Shown here in pieces: positions 8,474 to 16,526 of a DNA stretch of 58,530 bases. How positions within the stretch are numbered: the first letter of the stretch is position 1; each line of letters begins with the position of its first letter. The notes below the pieces were generated by a model that ran no database searches, was not told the origin of the DNA, and worked only from the letters and a program-made list of their open reading frames with translations. Position numbers and translations under genes: made by a program. Location of the stretch: the NCBI GenBank assembly GCA_047639575.1, contig JBLIOB010000002.1, forward strand, positions 1-58,530, given 5' to 3'. The stretch is from JBLIOB01 sp047639575. Its GTDB lineage: Bacteria > Bacteroidota > Bacteroidia > Flavobacteriales_D > Parvicellaceae.

Positions 8474-8489
8474 TCCAACAACTGTTGGA
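8474..8489. repeat. Short perfect palindrome
   Basis: TCCAACA-AC-TGTTGGA, 7-bp arms with a 2-nt centre, 67 bp upstream of the start of the 7520-8407 gene. It could be an operator or a small hairpin; there is no T-run on either side. Confidence 0.4.
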
Positions 8490-8512
8490 TTTGTAGGGGT
8501 TTGGGGTAAGTT

Positions 8513-8534
8513 TAGATTTAGTTTACTAAATCTA
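8513..8534. repeat. Perfect AT-rich inverted repeat
   Basis: TAGATTTAGT-TT-ACTAAATCTA, 10-bp arms around TT, between the end of the M28 gene and the start of MORN copy 1. The AT-rich stem without a following T-run makes a poor terminator, so a protein binding site is as likely. Confidence 0.45.
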
Positions 8535-8569
8535 GAATAAGAAGTTACAAAAATCTTGGTATTTTTTCA

Positions 8570-9577
8570 CTATAGACCTTGATAAATTATTTCAAGGCAA
8601 GTATGGCCGACAACTTTCAGCGTGTTTTTGTCAATTATATCAATATTATCTTGATGTGTGTGATGGAAGCTTCCAAAATCGCTCTTATTCCTGTTGTAAT
8701 GGATAATGTCGATAGTAGGTATACCGGCTAGTTCATTAATGTACTTATGATCATCCGTAATTCCGCCTATTGCCACATTTTGGAAGTAGCTTCCGTATCC
8801 AAGTTTTTGTCCTTTATTCCAAACTGCCTGCACTATAGGGTTTGCGTATTTAAGTGAATAGCCCTCCTTAGGGAACGTAGCATTGGCCCCACCCACCATG
8901 TCTAATAGTATTCCGAATTTTGGTTTCTGACCATTAACAGGCGGATTCTTAGCCCAATATTGGGAGCCTAGACACCATGAGTCATTCATTTGAGAGAGTT
9001 GCATCATACCGTTATTGACTTCTGAAGAACCATAATCTTCCGCATCAAATAGGATTAAATCAACTCCAATTTCAGGATCTTTGAGCATTAATTGCCTAGC
9101 GATTTCTAGAATTACGGCAACACCACTTGCACCATCGTTGGCACCGTCAAATTTTCCAGTAGGATTTACTTTATCTCTATCGGCCATATGCCTGGTGTCC
9201 CAGTGTGCACAAATCATCATCCTGTCTGGACGCTTCGGATAAAATCTGCCAATAATGTTTTGAATCGCAAGAGTTTCTTGGGTATAGGCAGTTACGTTAC
9301 CTTTTTGCACGGTTACTTCAGCTCCGAAAGAATCTAATACTGCGATTAGATATTTTGCGCATAAATCATGTTCCGGAGAATTGGGAATTCTTGGGCCGAA
9401 GGCAAGTTGGTCTTCAACAAACTGATAACAGGAGTCTGCATTAAAAGTTGGAGTTACCAATTTTGGAACATCCTTTACGGGGTCTTTGTGTATTTTAATT
9501 GGCTCAGGAAGAGTTTCCTCGCTACCGCAGGACAATAAATAGAGTGGCAGAGAAAGGAAGATAATGGCTTTGCGCAT
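8570..9577 (-). CDS. M28-family metallohydrolase lipoprotein, glutaminyl-peptide cyclotransferase-like
   Basis: A 335-residue lipoprotein: signal MRKAIIFLSLPLYLLSCGSE with lipobox LLSC (Cys17). The zinc-hydrolase core is complete: AHWDTRHMAD (first His/Asp), GANDGASGVAVILE (bridging Asp), LILFDAEDYG (Glu/Asp) and TDDHKYINELAGIPTIDII (last His). The spacing and the GANDGASG block match the M28 branch that includes bacterial glutaminyl cyclases, which convert N-terminal Gln to pyroglutamate; aminopeptidase activity is the alternative. Cells with T9SS and Bacteroidota export many proteins with N-terminal Gln after signal cleavage, which would fit a cyclase. It lies between two MORN paralogues and has its own spacing from both. 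Confidence 0.85.
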   Translation of the reverse strand: MRKAIIFLSLPLYLLSCGSEETLPEPIKIHKDPVKDVPKLVTPTFNADSCYQFVEDQLAFGPRIPNSPEHDLCAKYLIAVLDSFGAEVTVQKGNVTAYTQETLAIQNIIGRFYPKRPDRMMICAHWDTRHMADRDKVNPTGKFDGANDGASGVAVILEIARQLMLKDPEIGVDLILFDAEDYGSSEVNNGMMQLSQMNDSWCLGSQYWAKNPPVNGQKPKFGILLDMVGGANATFPKEGYSLKYANPIVQAVWNKGQKLGYGSYFQNVAIGGITDDHKYINELAGIPTIDIIHYNRNKSDFGSFHHTHQDNIDIIDKNTLKVVGHTCLEIIYQGL

Positions 9578-9608
9578 GTAGAATTTTATTTCCTGTACAA
9601 TCTAAATA

Positions 9609-9646
9609 GAAAAAGGTTGACTGCCATATGGCAATCAACCTTTTTC
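9609..9646 (-). terminator. Strong bidirectional hairpin terminator
   Basis: A 38-bp near-perfect palindrome: two 19-base arms GAAAAAGGTTGACTGCCAT and ATGGCAATCAACCTTTTTC meeting at 9627/9628, with one mismatch. T-runs lie on both strands. It is 20 bp past the stop of MORN copy 2 and separates it from the M28 gene. Confidence 0.85.
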
Positions 9647-9665
9647 TTAAATATTAAAATGTTAT

Positions 9666-10556
9666 TTAAAACTCAATTACACCATCAGCAGCGTACTTGA
9701 AGTTTTTATAGATTTCAACTTTCTCGATAAGCCCGTCTTCATCATAGATGTACAATTTCCCATCCATTAATCTTCCGTCTTTGAAAGCTCCATCCATCCA
9801 GATGTCTTTATTGTCGTTATATACTTTTCGGTTACCGTCTGGTATTTTCACAACGGTTCTTTCTTGACCACCATCATTAATGGTTCCTCCAACAACTTCT
9901 GTTTCCTTAGCGTTGTCGTCTTTCTTTTCTTCTTTAGCAGGATTTACACGTGGTTTTTGATCACGTTTTTCGATAACTCCTCCAGCGCCATATTCAACAA
10001 TTTCCTTAATGTCTCCATTAAGATATCTTCTAGTTGAAGTACCTGTTTCAACACCAGAACTAGTACTGAATTCCAGTTCTACCACACCGTCTTCTGTGAT
10101 ATATTTTTGACTTCCTTCTGATTGACCTTTATCATTAAAGTTTTTGTCTTGAGCTAATTGTCCATTTGGATGATAACGTTTGAAGTTCCCAGTCAATACA
10201 CGACCTTTTTGATTGCCTTGTTCTTGCACTTTCCCTGCTTCATCAAAATATGTTGTGAACGTCCCGGCTGCTCTACCGTTAGCATAAGTGATTTCACTTT
10301 TCAGATTTCCAGTAGGATAATATCTTTTCCAAAGACCAGCTTTACGATTAGCCTTATAATTTCCTTCTTCGTACTTGTCGTCTGGCTTATAACCTTTAAG
10401 GTTTCTCATTTTGGCAAAAATGACCCAAGGGCCTTCTTTTTTGCCGTCAATTGTCTGATTGACCGTTTCGCCTTGATATTCCATTGGCTGAGCAAATGCA
10501 CCGAAGGAGAGGCAAAAAACCATCAAAAAACTAAGCGTATATATTGTTCTTATCAT
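9666..10556 (-). CDS. Exported MORN/YwqK-type repeat protein (copy 2)
   Basis: A 296-residue paralogue of 7520-8407. It has a signal peptide (MIRTIYTLSFLMVFCLSFGAFA), then the same unit series: GLWKRYYPTGNLKSEITYAN, GNFKRYHPNGQLAQDKNFND, TGTSTRRYLNGDIKEIVEY and GKLYIYDEDGLIEKVEIYKN. The linker at about 205-225 is Lys/Glu/Asp-rich rather than Pro-rich as in copy 1. A strong terminator follows it, so it is probably a single-gene transcript, with its promoter in 10557-10726. The shared architecture with little drift in the terminal domains suggests a local duplication around the M28 gene. Function unknown; extracellular or periplasmic structural or interaction role inferred. Confidence 0.85.
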   Translation of the reverse strand: MIRTIYTLSFLMVFCLSFGAFAQPMEYQGETVNQTIDGKKEGPWVIFAKMRNLKGYKPDDKYEEGNYKANRKAGLWKRYYPTGNLKSEITYANGRAAGTFTTYFDEAGKVQEQGNQKGRVLTGNFKRYHPNGQLAQDKNFNDKGQSEGSQKYITEDGVVELEFSTSSGVETGTSTRRYLNGDIKEIVEYGAGGVIEKRDQKPRVNPAKEEKKDDNAKETEVVGGTINDGGQERTVVKIPDGNRKVYNDNKDIWMDGAFKDGRLMDGKLYIYDEDGLIEKVEIYKNFKYAADGVIEF

Positions 10557-10726
10557 ATGCTGTGGGCTAATCTTAAAACTAAACTAACTATATTCTAGCT
10601 AAAATCACAATAGTTTTCGATGAACGCACGATTTCATTCGATATCATGAATACGTACTTATACGCAATTGATGTGCCAAGGTTTCTTATATACTGACAAA
10701 CAACAAGTATTGAGTGATGAAAACGG

Positions 10727-11716
10727 CTATATTGCTGTTTCAAGTTTTTTAGATAAACTTTCTAGCATCACTGCCACAATCCGCTCTAAATCGAACTCAC
10801 GGTTCCAATTCCAATCATTCTGGGCAACTTCATCATTTATGCTTGAAGGCCAAGATTTAGCAATTTCATCCCTAAAATCCACCTCATAGTTAATCTCAAA
10901 ACGGGCCATTTTTTCCCGAATTGAGTTTGCAATTTGTTTTGGAGTAAAAGAAACTCCACCTAAATTATAACTGGACCAAACTGATAAGTTCTCTGCTGGG
11001 GCATCCATAAGTTGAACAGTTGCCTGAATAGCGTCATCCATAAACATCATAGGCAATGCCCTGTTTTCATCTAAATAACAAGTGTATTTACCATGTTTTA
11101 AAGCCTCGTAAAAAATATCAACAGCATAATCTGTGGTGCCTCCACCTGGTTTGGATTTCCAGCTAATCAAGCCAGGATACCTAATACTTCTTACATCGAC
11201 ACCATATTTGTTGTGATAATACTCGCACCATCTTTCTCCAGCTAATTTAGAAACTCCATAGACTGTATTTGGATCCATTACCGTGTTTTGCGGAGTGTTG
11301 TTTTTTGGTGTGGTTGGCCCAAAGACGGCAATAGAGCTCGGCCAAAATATTTTTTTAATTGTTCCCTCTTTAGCAAGGTTTAACACGTTGAACAGCCCTT
11401 CCATATTAAGGTTCCAGGCTAATTCAGGCTGTTTTTCTGCAGTTGCAGATAATAATGCAGCTAACAAATAGATTTCAGTTACTTCGTACTTTTCCACAAT
11501 GGCACGTAACGATTCATAGTTCATCACATCTAATTGTTCTGTAGGGCCTTTCATGGAAAGCTCTCGTAAGTCTGACCCAATAACATTTTCACTGCCATGA
11601 ACGCTTCTTAAATAATCAACTAATTCTGAGCCAATTTGACCACCTGCGCCTATTATTAAAATTCTTTTTTCAAACTGGGTATTACCAGAAGATTTTGTTT
11701 GATGTTCTGACCTCAT
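10727..11716 (-). CDS. tdh: L-threonine 3-dehydrogenase, SDR type
   Basis: A 329-residue extended SDR. NAD-binding motif GAGGQIGSE, acidic residue ending strand 2 in GSDLRE, the catalytic Ser (PSSIAVFG) and YxxxK as TVYGVSKLAGERW. The blocks VRSIRYPGLISWKSKPGGG and TTDYAVDIFYEAL are characteristic of the epimerase-like threonine dehydrogenases rather than of true UDP-sugar epimerases. The product, 2-amino-3-ketobutyrate, is the substrate of Kbl, present here at 29277-30467, giving the glycine plus acetyl-CoA route of threonine breakdown. I start it at ATG 11716; a TTG at 11740 would add eight residues that do not resemble the family. The N-terminal 15 residues before the Rossmann strand are longer than usual. 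Confidence 0.85.
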   Translation of the reverse strand: MRSEHQTKSSGNTQFEKRILIIGAGGQIGSELVDYLRSVHGSENVIGSDLRELSMKGPTEQLDVMNYESLRAIVEKYEVTEIYLLAALLSATAEKQPELAWNLNMEGLFNVLNLAKEGTIKKIFWPSSIAVFGPTTPKNNTPQNTVMDPNTVYGVSKLAGERWCEYYHNKYGVDVRSIRYPGLISWKSKPGGGTTDYAVDIFYEALKHGKYTCYLDENRALPMMFMDDAIQATVQLMDAPAENLSVWSSYNLGGVSFTPKQIANSIREKMARFEINYEVDFRDEIAKSWPSSINDEVAQNDWNWNREFDLERIVAVMLESLSKKLETAI

Positions 11717-11772
11717 ATTCTTGCTTGCTGTAGTAGGCAAATGTATTAACTTTATGGGTTTAGAAAAATAAT

Positions 11773-11949
11773 ATGAAGAAAAGGGAAGAAGCGGAGATTA
11801 AAGTGCCTGCTGCAGGAGCACTTGGATTGTTAGCCTTGGGCCATGCTGGTGTTGATTTGTGGAGAAAGGCTATTGCCGAGAATTCGGAAAATACACGAAA
11901 CGATACAGAGGAAAAAGTAGAAAAAAATAACGATAAAGGAGATGAATAA
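11773..11949 (+). CDS. Small helical protein coupled to the phosphodiesterase-TPR gene
   Basis: A 58-residue frame starting ATG 11773 (MKKREEAEIKVPAAGALGLL...) and ending TAA 11947-11949. It has a short hydrophobic, Gly/Ala-rich stretch AAGALGLLALGHAGVDLW (about 13-30) and a highly charged tail (ENSENTRNDTEEKVEKNNDK). The stop overlaps the start of the next gene by 8 bp (ATG at 11942), which implies translational coupling. The minus strand is open here too, but that frame overlaps the start of two genes and has no signal features. A single membrane-associated helix is possible. I infer a partner or leader role for the downstream protein; no family was recognised. Confidence 0.6.
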   Translation: MKKREEAEIKVPAAGALGLLALGHAGVDLWRKAIAENSENTRNDTEEKVEKNNDKGDE

Positions 11950-14554
11950 TCGAAAGTTAATGGTAATTGGCTGGGATGCCGCAGATTGGAAGATAATTGA
12001 TCGATTGATTGGACAGGGAAAGATGCCAACTTTGAAGAAATTTCTTTCAGAAGGTGTTCATGGGAAAATTAAAACTCTAGACCCACCACTTTCACCAATG
12101 CTTTGGACTTCAATGGCTACTGGTTTCAGAGCTGATAAACATGGAGTTACTGGATTTGTTGAGCCTACTCCTGAGGGCAATGCAATTAGACCCGTCACAT
12201 CAACTTCTAGAAAAGTAAAGGCTATATGGAATATCATGAGCCAAAATGGTAAGAAATCTAATGTAGTGTCTTGGTGGCCTACAAATCCTGTAGAGCCAAT
12301 AAATGGTTGTATGGTTAGTAATTTATATCAGGTCACGAATAATGACATAGAAAATTGGACGATGCCAGCCGGGACGATCCACCCAGAAAGGCTTGAAGAG
12401 ACGTTAAAAAATTACAGAGTTCATTTAAATGAAATTACAAGTGCAATCGTAAGGCCTTTTGTCCCTGCTATTGAAGATATAACCGATGACAAGCACAAGG
12501 AAACGCTAGGTAAAATAGCGAAAGTAATTGCAGAGATGTCTAGCGTTCATGCAGCATCGACTTACTTACAAGAAAACGAACAATGGGATTTTATGGCTGT
12601 TTATCATGATGCAATTGATCATTTCAGTCATTTGTGTATGAGGTTTTACCCGCCCCAACTTCCGAATGTTCCAGATGAAGTTTATAAGAACTACAATGTG
12701 GTGGTAGAGGCAGGGTATATGTTTCAAGACATGATGCTAGAGCGGACATTATCAATGTTAGATGATAATACTGCAGTAATTATAGTCTCAGATCATGGAT
12801 TTCATTCAGATCATTTAAGACCAGGGAAACTTTATAAAGAAATGGCAGCTCCAGCTAGGGAACATAGTCCTTATGGGATATTCTGTATGAAAGGACCGGG
12901 CATTAAAAAAGAAGGGCAAATATTTGGTGCTTCTGTAATTGATATTACCCCTACAATCTTAGCTTATTATGGTCTTCCGGTAGGCGAGGATATGGAAGGG
13001 CGAGTTCTCGACCAATGTTTTGAAGAAGAGATTAATGTGGAGTTTATCCCAAGTTGGGAAAGAGTCTCTGGAGATAGTGGACAGCATATTCAATCGGACA
13101 TTGAAAACACTTGGGAATCTCACGCGGCAATGCAACAATTAATTGAGCTTGGCTATGTTGAGGAAATCGGAGAAGATCTTGATAAACACATTAAGACACT
13201 AAGTCGAGAGTCTAGATACTATGTGGCCAGAAATTTATTGGACGGTCAAAAAGTTCCAGAAGCTATTGAGATTTTGTTGGAGGTTTATGAAGAAAGTGAA
13301 GAGAATCGATATGGCCAGCGTCTTGCTTTGGCATATTTACTTAATAAGGAGTACGGAAAGTGTGAATCTTTAATAAACGAGATTCGTGAAAGAAACAAGG
13401 AGAAACTCGAAAGTGATGAATGGGATCAGGAGGACGATAAGACGAAACTACGATTTAAAAACCCTGAGCTTGAAGTGCCAAATTATATTGATTTTGTAGA
13501 AGGCATGTTGAATTTTAACATGAATAGATTGCGAAAGTCAATTGAGTTTTTTGATAAAGTTCTGGAAAGAAATAAGGGCTCCGTTGTCTCATACTTGTAT
13601 AAGGGGCGGGCATTTTTAAGACTTCAACAATGGGAAAATGCTAAAGTGCCCTTGATTCAAAGTTTAGCCATAAATGAGTTGAGTCCGGTTGCGCACTACA
13701 GTCTTGGGTTGGCAAATTTAAGAACTGGTGAATTTGAACTAGCTGCTGACGAATTTTTAGCTGCTATCGAATTGGACTATAATAAGGCCAGTTATCACTA
13801 CCATTTTGGAGAAACTTTATTTAAGTTAGACAAAATAGAGGCTGCAGAAAGTGCATTTAAAATAGCTTTAGCAATATCTCCGGGAATGACAAAGGCGCAT
13901 AAATGGATGATCAGCCTTTATGAAGAACACCTAAATAAACCTGATTTAGCCCAAAAACATAAAGAATTTATAAAGGAAAACATTAGAGAAGAGATTATAG
14001 TGGTTAGCGGATTGCCTAGATCTGGCACGTCTATGATGATGCAAATGTTGCACGCAGGAGGAGTAGACCCGCTAGTTGATGGGAGTCGAGAAGCGGATAA
14101 TAATAACCCAAAAGGATATTATGAATTGGAAAAGGTAAAGGGCTTAATGAGAGATCAATCCTGGTTACCAGAGGCAGAGGGAAAAGCGATTAAAGTGATA
14201 ACTCAATTGGTGCCACATTTATCGCCCGAACATAATTACAGGATTGTATATATGGACCGGGATATAGTAGAAGTGCTGGTTTCACAGCAGAAAATGTTAG
14301 GTAAAACGGCTCACGTCAACGCAAAAGTATTTCCAACAGGTTTAGATCAAGCTTTTAAAAAGCAAGTTGCCAAAATGAATAGTTGGGTAGAAAGCCAGCC
14401 AAATGTAAATATATTGAACATAAATTATAAGGACGTAATCGAAAATCCATTGGATAATGCGACCAAGATTTCTCATTTTTTAGGAAAAGAGCTAGATGTG
14501 CAATTAATGGTTGAGGCAGTAGATCCTACACTTCATAGAAATAAACTTGGATAA
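11942..14554 (+). CDS. Alkaline-phosphatase-superfamily phosphodiesterase with TPR and sulfotransferase-like domains
   Basis: An 870-residue three-part protein without a signal peptide. Residues 1-390 form a type I phosphodiesterase/nucleotide pyrophosphatase-like domain: VIGWDAADW (first metal Asp), PMLWTSMATGFRADKHGV (nucleophile Thr or Ser region), VYHDAIDHFSHL, and IIVSDHGFHSDH with the metal-binding Asp-His pair. Residues about 430-680 are helical TPR-type repeats (for example ALAYLLNKEYGKC, SYLYKGRAFLRLQQWENAKV, AHYSLGLANLRTGEFELAAD). Residues about 685-870 open with VVSGLPRSGTSMMMQML, the sulfotransferase-type phosphate-binding loop, followed by a KGYYELEKVK block and RIVYMDRDIVEVLVSQ. 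The substrate is unknown; the domain mix suggests a cytosolic enzyme that removes and adds sulfate or phosphate groups. Confidence 0.85.
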   Translation: MNNRKLMVIGWDAADWKIIDRLIGQGKMPTLKKFLSEGVHGKIKTLDPPLSPMLWTSMATGFRADKHGVTGFVEPTPEGNAIRPVTSTSRKVKAIWNIMSQNGKKSNVVSWWPTNPVEPINGCMVSNLYQVTNNDIENWTMPAGTIHPERLEETLKNYRVHLNEITSAIVRPFVPAIEDITDDKHKETLGKIAKVIAEMSSVHAASTYLQENEQWDFMAVYHDAIDHFSHLCMRFYPPQLPNVPDEVYKNYNVVVEAGYMFQDMMLERTLSMLDDNTAVIIVSDHGFHSDHLRPGKLYKEMAAPAREHSPYGIFCMKGPGIKKEGQIFGASVIDITPTILAYYGLPVGEDMEGRVLDQCFEEEINVEFIPSWERVSGDSGQHIQSDIENTWESHAAMQQLIELGYVEEIGEDLDKHIKTLSRESRYYVARNLLDGQKVPEAIEILLEVYEESEENRYGQRLALAYLLNKEYGKCESLINEIRERNKEKLESDEWDQEDDKTKLRFKNPELEVPNYIDFVEGMLNFNMNRLRKSIEFFDKVLERNKGSVVSYLYKGRAFLRLQQWENAKVPLIQSLAINELSPVAHYSLGLANLRTGEFELAADEFLAAIELDYNKASYHYHFGETLFKLDKIEAAESAFKIALAISPGMTKAHKWMISLYEEHLNKPDLAQKHKEFIKENIREEIIVVSGLPRSGTSMMMQMLHAGGVDPLVDGSREADNNNPKGYYELEKVKGLMRDQSWLPEAEGKAIKVITQLVPHLSPEHNYRIVYMDRDIVEVLVSQQKMLGKTAHVNAKVFPTGLDQAFKKQVAKMNSWVESQPNVNILNINYKDVIENPLDNATKISHFLGKELDVQLMVEAVDPTLHRNKLG

Positions 14555-14598
14555 AAAATACTTATATTCACAACCTAATCGATTAATAAAGAAAGCTT

Positions 14599-15492
14599 AT
14601 GACTGAAAAATCTACTAAAAACTTGGATTCAAAGCTTCTAAAATATACGGCAGCTGCAGGCGCAATTGTTGGTATTACAGGAGTAAACGCCCAAGTAACC
14701 TACACGGATGTAAGTCCAGATGTAACTATTAATACGCACGGAGCGGGAGTCAATTTAGATATTGACAATGATGGGACTCCTGACTTTATTGCGGCAGTTT
14801 TTGATACTGCTGGTATTGCAGGAACAGCTTCAACAGGCGCTACATACGTATTAACATACGCAGGTGCTGTATTGCAACCTCAAAACGGAAACTCATGGTT
14901 AGGATTTAACTCATCAGGTGATACTGTTGCAACTGTTTTGAATGCAAACGATGATATCAGCGGAGCTGGATCAGTTTGGAGTAATGGAGGGTCTGCTTAC
15001 TTGGAATTCCAAGCAGATTTCAGTTTCCCAGCTTATTCTTATGCTGGATCGTTTGGGGGAGGAGCTTTTGGACCTTCTATAGATAAATACATTGGACTAA
15101 AATTTTCAATCGGTCCAGCAACGCATTACGGTTGGGTAAGACTAGATGTGTCAGCTGATGGTAAATCAGTGACTATCAAGGATTATGCATATGATGCAAC
15201 TGCGGATGCAGCTATCCCTGCTGGTGATACAGGAGCTGTTGCTTCTTCTGTGCTAGATCTAAGCGCGTCAGTTAACGTAATTGGAGCCATAGATAAAGTT
15301 ATTGTTCACAACCATAGCGGAATTTCTAATGGAACTGTTAGTATCATTGGAATGAACGGACAAGTTGTGAAAACGGAAGCAATTACTGGAGCAAAAGAAA
15401 TCATTAACACGGAGGAGCTTTCTACTGGCATCTACGTTGTTAGAGTTGCTTTTGAAGAAGGAATCGTAACTAAGAAAGTATATCTTAGATAA
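14599..15492 (+). CDS. T9SS-exported protein with C-terminal sorting domain
   Basis: A 297-residue protein. The N-terminus is a signal peptide with an extended front (KLLKYTAAAGAIVGITGVNAQ, probably cut after NAQ). The middle (about 33-200) has a DIDNDGTPDF calcium-binding-like loop and a glycine/serine-rich beta-sandwich ending in IGLKFSIGPATHYGWVRLDV, a layout found in many Bacteroidota exported proteins. The last 75 residues are a type A sorting domain of the type IX secretion system: VHNHSGISNGTVSIIGMNGQ, then ELSTGIYVVRVAFEEGIVTK and KVYLR. It is therefore expected to be secreted and then anchored or released at the surface. Role unknown. A strong terminator follows at 15514-15545. Confidence 0.88.
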   Translation: MTEKSTKNLDSKLLKYTAAAGAIVGITGVNAQVTYTDVSPDVTINTHGAGVNLDIDNDGTPDFIAAVFDTAGIAGTASTGATYVLTYAGAVLQPQNGNSWLGFNSSGDTVATVLNANDDISGAGSVWSNGGSAYLEFQADFSFPAYSYAGSFGGGAFGPSIDKYIGLKFSIGPATHYGWVRLDVSADGKSVTIKDYAYDATADAAIPAGDTGAVASSVLDLSASVNVIGAIDKVIVHNHSGISNGTVSIIGMNGQVVKTEAITGAKEIINTEELSTGIYVVRVAFEEGIVTKKVYLR

Positions 15493-15513
15493 TCCGAAAA
15501 AAGACAAATGTTT

Positions 15514-15545
15514 AAAGGGCTACCCGATGGGTGGCCTTTTTTTTT
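15514..15545 (+). terminator. Rho-independent terminator after the T9SS cargo gene
   Basis: AAAGGGCTACCC-GAT-GGGTGGCC forms a stem with one bulged G, followed by nine T (15537-15545), 22 bp after the stop at 15492. Confidence 0.85.
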
Positions 15546-15605
15546 GACCAAGATTGCAGTTTATTAAAATTTTCAACAAAAAGATTCACTAATATCACCA
15601 AATAA

Positions 15606-15719
15606 ATGTCAGTCGAAAAACGAAATAAATGCACCCCAAAAGCAGCATTAACGGGCGTTTACATTGTTAGAGCAGTTCATGGAAGTACAGTTGTACAAGA
15701 AAAAACATACTTAAATTAA
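15606..15719 (+). pseudogene. Orphan C-terminal tail of a T9SS sorting domain
   Basis: The frame encodes 37 residues ending LTGVYIVRAVHGSTVVQEKT then YLN and TAA. This is the last beta-hairpin of a type A T9SS sorting domain (compare LSTGIYVVRVAFEEGIVTKK in the gene just upstream), but the sorting-domain front and any passenger are missing. It lies after a terminator and its stop overlaps the stop of the minus-strand methyltransferase. I read it as the remnant of a duplicated or deleted cargo gene. A 37-residue independent peptide starting at ATG 15606 is possible but unlikely. Confidence 0.7.
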
Positions 15720-16513
15720 GCTTCCTCCCGGCACGAAATTAAATAGTAACCTGCCGTGATAAAATAATTCCTGATGTATGGAATCGTTTTGAAAGGATGA
15801 ACAGACTTTCGAGGTTTGAGCCCAAATTTTGCTTCGTAGTTCGGATTAATAAAATACCAGCGTTCGCAATCTGTCGTGTAATTCTCATTTTTCAAGATTC
15901 TTCTAAATCTTTCTAGCGAGATCCCTGTTTGCTTAATTTCTACTAATGCCTCTATATTTCTGGGTGTTTCGCCAAAAATTTTTAATACCCATGGATACAT
16001 CCCTCCTGGAAACAAATGAAACCAAGGCACCTTAGATAGAAATTTGTGCTTTACGGTTTGCTGATGTCCTCCAAATGGCATTTGCCAAGGAGGGAAACCT
16101 AAAAAGAACTTACTTGTTGGTTTTAAGAATCGCTTAACATAAGCCATGAATCGTTCTTGATCATGAATGTGCTCAATAACATCTCTCATAATGATGATGT
16201 CATATTTCCACTCTAATTCTGGGTCTAAGTCGTAAATATCTTGAACGATAAACTTGGTTCGTTTAATATTTGGATGGTCTTCAAAATAAGCATTGGCTTT
16301 GTCAATTTTACTTTGAAGTATATCTATACCGACTACTTCACAACCCATTTCTATAAATGGAATGAGGTTGCCGCCTTCTCCACAGCCGATTTCAAGAATT
16401 GAAGTATTTCGGTTTACCTCATGGAACTCTTGAATAAAAGGGATTACATACTTTTCGGTAGTCTCTCCTTGCTCTTTAAAGTACTTTTGTTTATTAACGT
16501 GCCGTTCTTGCAT
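15716..16513 (-). CDS. Class I SAM-dependent methyltransferase
   Basis: A 265-residue protein with the Rossmann-type methyltransferase motifs: motif I ILEIGCGEGGNLIPFIEMG, acidic end of strand 2 VVGIDILQSK, then FIVQDIYDLD and motif IV-like YDIIIMRDVIEHIHDQERFM. The phrase DVIEHI is typical of the Methyltransf_11/UbiG-like group. The C-terminal 100 residues (PWFHLFPGGMYPWVLKIFGE and the ERWYFINPNYEAKFGLKPRK block) are specific to a Bacteroidota branch acting on glycans or small molecules; the substrate cannot be told. It begins 14 bp downstream of frr on the same strand, so it may be transcribed with the translation operon. Confidence 0.85.
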   Translation of the reverse strand: MQERHVNKQKYFKEQGETTEKYVIPFIQEFHEVNRNTSILEIGCGEGGNLIPFIEMGCEVVGIDILQSKIDKANAYFEDHPNIKRTKFIVQDIYDLDPELEWKYDIIIMRDVIEHIHDQERFMAYVKRFLKPTSKFFLGFPPWQMPFGGHQQTVKHKFLSKVPWFHLFPGGMYPWVLKIFGETPRNIEALVEIKQTGISLERFRRILKNENYTTDCERWYFINPNYEAKFGLKPRKSVHPFKTIPYIRNYFITAGYYLISCREEA

Positions 16514-16526
16514 TTAGCCGGAGAAG

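Noticed and set aside
10668..10889. A 73-codon plus-strand frame overlapping the end of tdh
   Set aside because: It is the antisense of a well-supported dehydrogenase and has no signal or family features.
11760..12029. An 89-codon minus-strand frame
   Set aside because: It overlaps the 58-residue gene and the start of the phosphodiesterase fusion on the other strand, and its composition is noise.
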